Positions 62,624 to 64,000 of a DNA stretch of 64,000 nt are shown piece by piece. The translations under genes were made by a program, and so were the position numbers. How positions within the stretch are numbered: the first letter of the stretch is position 1; each line of letters opens with the position of its first letter. The stretch comes from Immundisolibacter cernigliae (GTDB taxonomy: Bacteria; Pseudomonadota; Gammaproteobacteria; Immundisolibacterales; Immundisolibacteraceae), in the NCBI RefSeq assembly GCF_001697225.1, contig NZ_CP014671.1:1178001-1242000 (forward strand). Reading direction: 5' to 3'. The notes under the pieces are model-generated. The model was not told the origin of the DNA. It saw nothing but the letters and a program-made list of their open reading frames with translations, and did not search any database.

Positions 62624-64000
62624 ATGAGTCCGGCCAGCGGCGGGGGCACCCCGCCCCTGCCCGACCTGCATACGCTGCGGCGTGCGTTGGCCGACGGCCT
62701 GACGGCGCAGGCGGTCATCGAGCAGGTCATCGCCCGGCGCCGGGCGGTGGCCGCCGATGGCATCTGGATAACGCCAGTGCCCGACGCGGCGCTGCGGGAG
62801 CGGGCCAGGCAACTCGATGCCGGCCCGCGCGGGCCGCTGTTTGGCGTTCCCTTCGCCGTCAAGGACAACATCGACGTGGCCGGCCTGCCGACCACCGCCG
62901 CCTGCCCGGCCTTTGCCCATATGCCGGACCTCACGGCCCCGGCGGTGCAGCGCCTGCTGGATGCCGGCGCGGTGCTGGTCGGCAAGACCAACCTGGACCA
63001 GTTCGCCACCGGTCTTTCCGGCACCCGCACGCCGTATGGCGCGCCGGCCAACGCCTTCGATGCCGACTACATCTGCGGCGGCTCCAGTTCGGGCTCTGGG
63101 CTGGCGGTGGCGCACGGCCTGGTCAGCTTTGCGCTGGGCACCGACACCGCCGGCTCCGGCCGGGTGCCGGCGGCGCTCGGCAACCTGATTGGCCTCAAGC
63201 CCAGTCGCGGCCTGATCAGTGCACGCGGCGTACTGCCGGCCTGCCGCTCGCTGGACTGCGTGTCGGTGTTCGCGCTGACCTGTGCCGATGCGCAGGCGGT
63301 GCTGGACGTGATCGCCGGTTTCGATGCGCTGGACCCGTTCTCGCGCACGGTTGAGGCTCGCAGTCCGGGCGTCGGGGCCGGCTTTCGTTTCGCAGCGCCG
63401 CTACCGGGGCAACGGGAATTTTTCGGCGATGGCGCGAGCGCCGCCGCGTTCCAGGGGACTCTGGCGACTCTCGCGAGCCTGGGCGGTGAAGCGCTTGATA
63501 TCGACTACGCACCGTTTCGCGAAGCGGCCCGCTTGCTGTACGAGGGCCCCTGGCTGGCCGAGCGGCACCTGGCCATCGGCGCATTCATGGCCGCTGAACC
63601 GGAGGCAGTGCTGCCGGTGGTGCGCGACATCATCCAGGGCGGCGGCCGGTACAGTGCCGGTGATGCGTTTGCAGCCCAGTACCGCCTGCTGGCGCTGCGC
63701 CAGGCCCTACGGCCGGAGTGGCAGCGCATGGACGTGCTGGTCACGCCGACCATCGGCACGGTGCCGACCCGCGCCGCAGTTCTCGCCGACCCGGTCGTCA
63801 TGAACGAGCGGCTTGGCTACTACACCAACCACATGAACCTGCTGGACCTGTGCGCGGTGGCGGTGCCATGCGGATTTTTGCCGTCTGGCCTTCCGTTTGG
63901 CGTGACCCTGCAGGCACCGGCCGGCAACGACCGTGCGCTGCTGGTGCTGGCCGACCGGCTGCACCGGGCGCTCAACGAAACGCTCGGCGCCACCGGCCTG
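62624..64000 (+). CDS. atzF: Allophanate hydrolase, N-terminal part (cut by window end)
   Basis: The frame is open for 459 codons to the window end; the full enzyme is usually about 600 residues. It is an amidase-signature enzyme with triad K80 (FGVPFAVKDNIDVAG), S154 (CGGSSSGSGLAVA) and S178 (GTDTAGSGRVPAAL). The segments KTNLDQFATGLSGTRTPYGA and PACRSLDCVSVFAL are specific for allophanate hydrolases (AtzF and the Dur1,2 amidase domain). It splits allophanate to ammonia and CO2. The start is two bases after the tsx-like stop, so the two are co-transcribed. Confidence 0.88.
   Translation, partial: MSPASGGGTPPLPDLHTLRRALADGLTAQAVIEQVIARRRAVAADGIWITPVPDAALRERARQLDAGPRGPLFGVPFAVKDNIDVAGLPTTAACPAFAHMPDLTAPAVQRLLDAGAVLVGKTNLDQFATGLSGTRTPYGAPANAFDADYICGGSSSGSGLAVAHGLVSFALGTDTAGSGRVPAALGNLIGLKPSRGLISARGVLPACRSLDCVSVFALTCADAQAVLDVIAGFDALDPFSRTVEARSPGVGAGFRFAAPLPGQREFFGDGASAAAFQGTLATLASLGGEALDIDYAPFREAARLLYEGPWLAERHLAIGAFMAAEPEAVLPVVRDIIQGGGRYSAGDAFAAQYRLLALRQALRPEWQRMDVLVTPTIGTVPTRAAVLADPVVMNERLGYYTNHMNLLDLCAVAVPCGFLPSGLPFGVTLQAPAGNDRALLVLADRLHRALNETLGATGL

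Overview
The window looks like chromosomal DNA from a GC-rich, flagellated Gram-negative bacterium, most likely a gammaproteobacterium. Support comes from the gene order comEC-exbB-exbD-msbA, the alaC-hom-thrC order, a full flgBCDEFGHIJKL operon with separate flgA and flgMN, and many palindromic intergenic repeats of the GTAGGAGC type. Several lower-pathway enzymes, including a relative of the naphthalene-pathway hydratase-aldolase NahE, fit an aromatic-degrading lifestyle. A lineage like Immundisolibacter is possible, but that is a guess.

Layout. 1-7.7 kb, all minus strand: the msbA start, exbD, exbB, comEC, a glycogen/glucan phosphorylase and the wreck of a P-type cation ATPase that has lost its middle. 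7.9-11 kb: a FAH-type hydratase and an SDR, divergent from a citrate-lyase-beta-like enzyme. 11-23 kb: flagellar rod, hook and P/L-ring genes on the minus strand, with divergent flgA and a flgM-flgN unit behind a sigma-28 promoter. 23-29 kb: cysQ, a GFA-domain protein, enoyl-CoA hydratase, a TauD-type oxygenase, a cupin, a 3-hydroxyisobutyrate dehydrogenase-like enzyme and a NahE-like aldolase. 29-33 kb: lemA with a membrane M48 protease, then a methyltransferase.

33.3-41.6 kb is one plus-strand run of tightly coupled genes: thermostable-hemolysin family protein, acyl/AMP ligase, haem-oxygenase-like diiron protein, SDR, TPR protein, QseBC/PmrAB-like two-component system, cupredoxin, FTR1 iron permease and an exported protein. 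A PmrA/QseB-type box lies in front of this run, and a near-identical box lies in front of the divergent methyltransferase. I regard this as the best candidate for an undescribed system.

41.7-45 kb: a cupin, a second DHDPS-family enzyme and an AliA-like CoA ligase. 45-50 kb is an accessory patch: an antitoxin with a truncated toxin, a PIN-domain gene split by an intact IS5-family element, a membrane protein of foreign composition, and many REP-like repeats. 50-57.6 kb: thrC, hom, alaC, an Mth938-like protein, a solitary Mrr-type nuclease, a SulP anion transporter and a metallophosphoesterase. 57.6-64 kb: a GntR-controlled uptake and nitrogen-release cluster with TauD oxygenase, biuret-hydrolase-like enzyme, NCS2 permease, Tsx-like porin and allophanate hydrolase (cut by the window end). 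Three copies of a TTGTATGCAA-like operator lie in front of its transcription units.

No tRNA, rRNA or CRISPR array was seen. Start codons were chosen from ribosome-binding sites, overlaps and family N-termini, so some may shift by a few codons.
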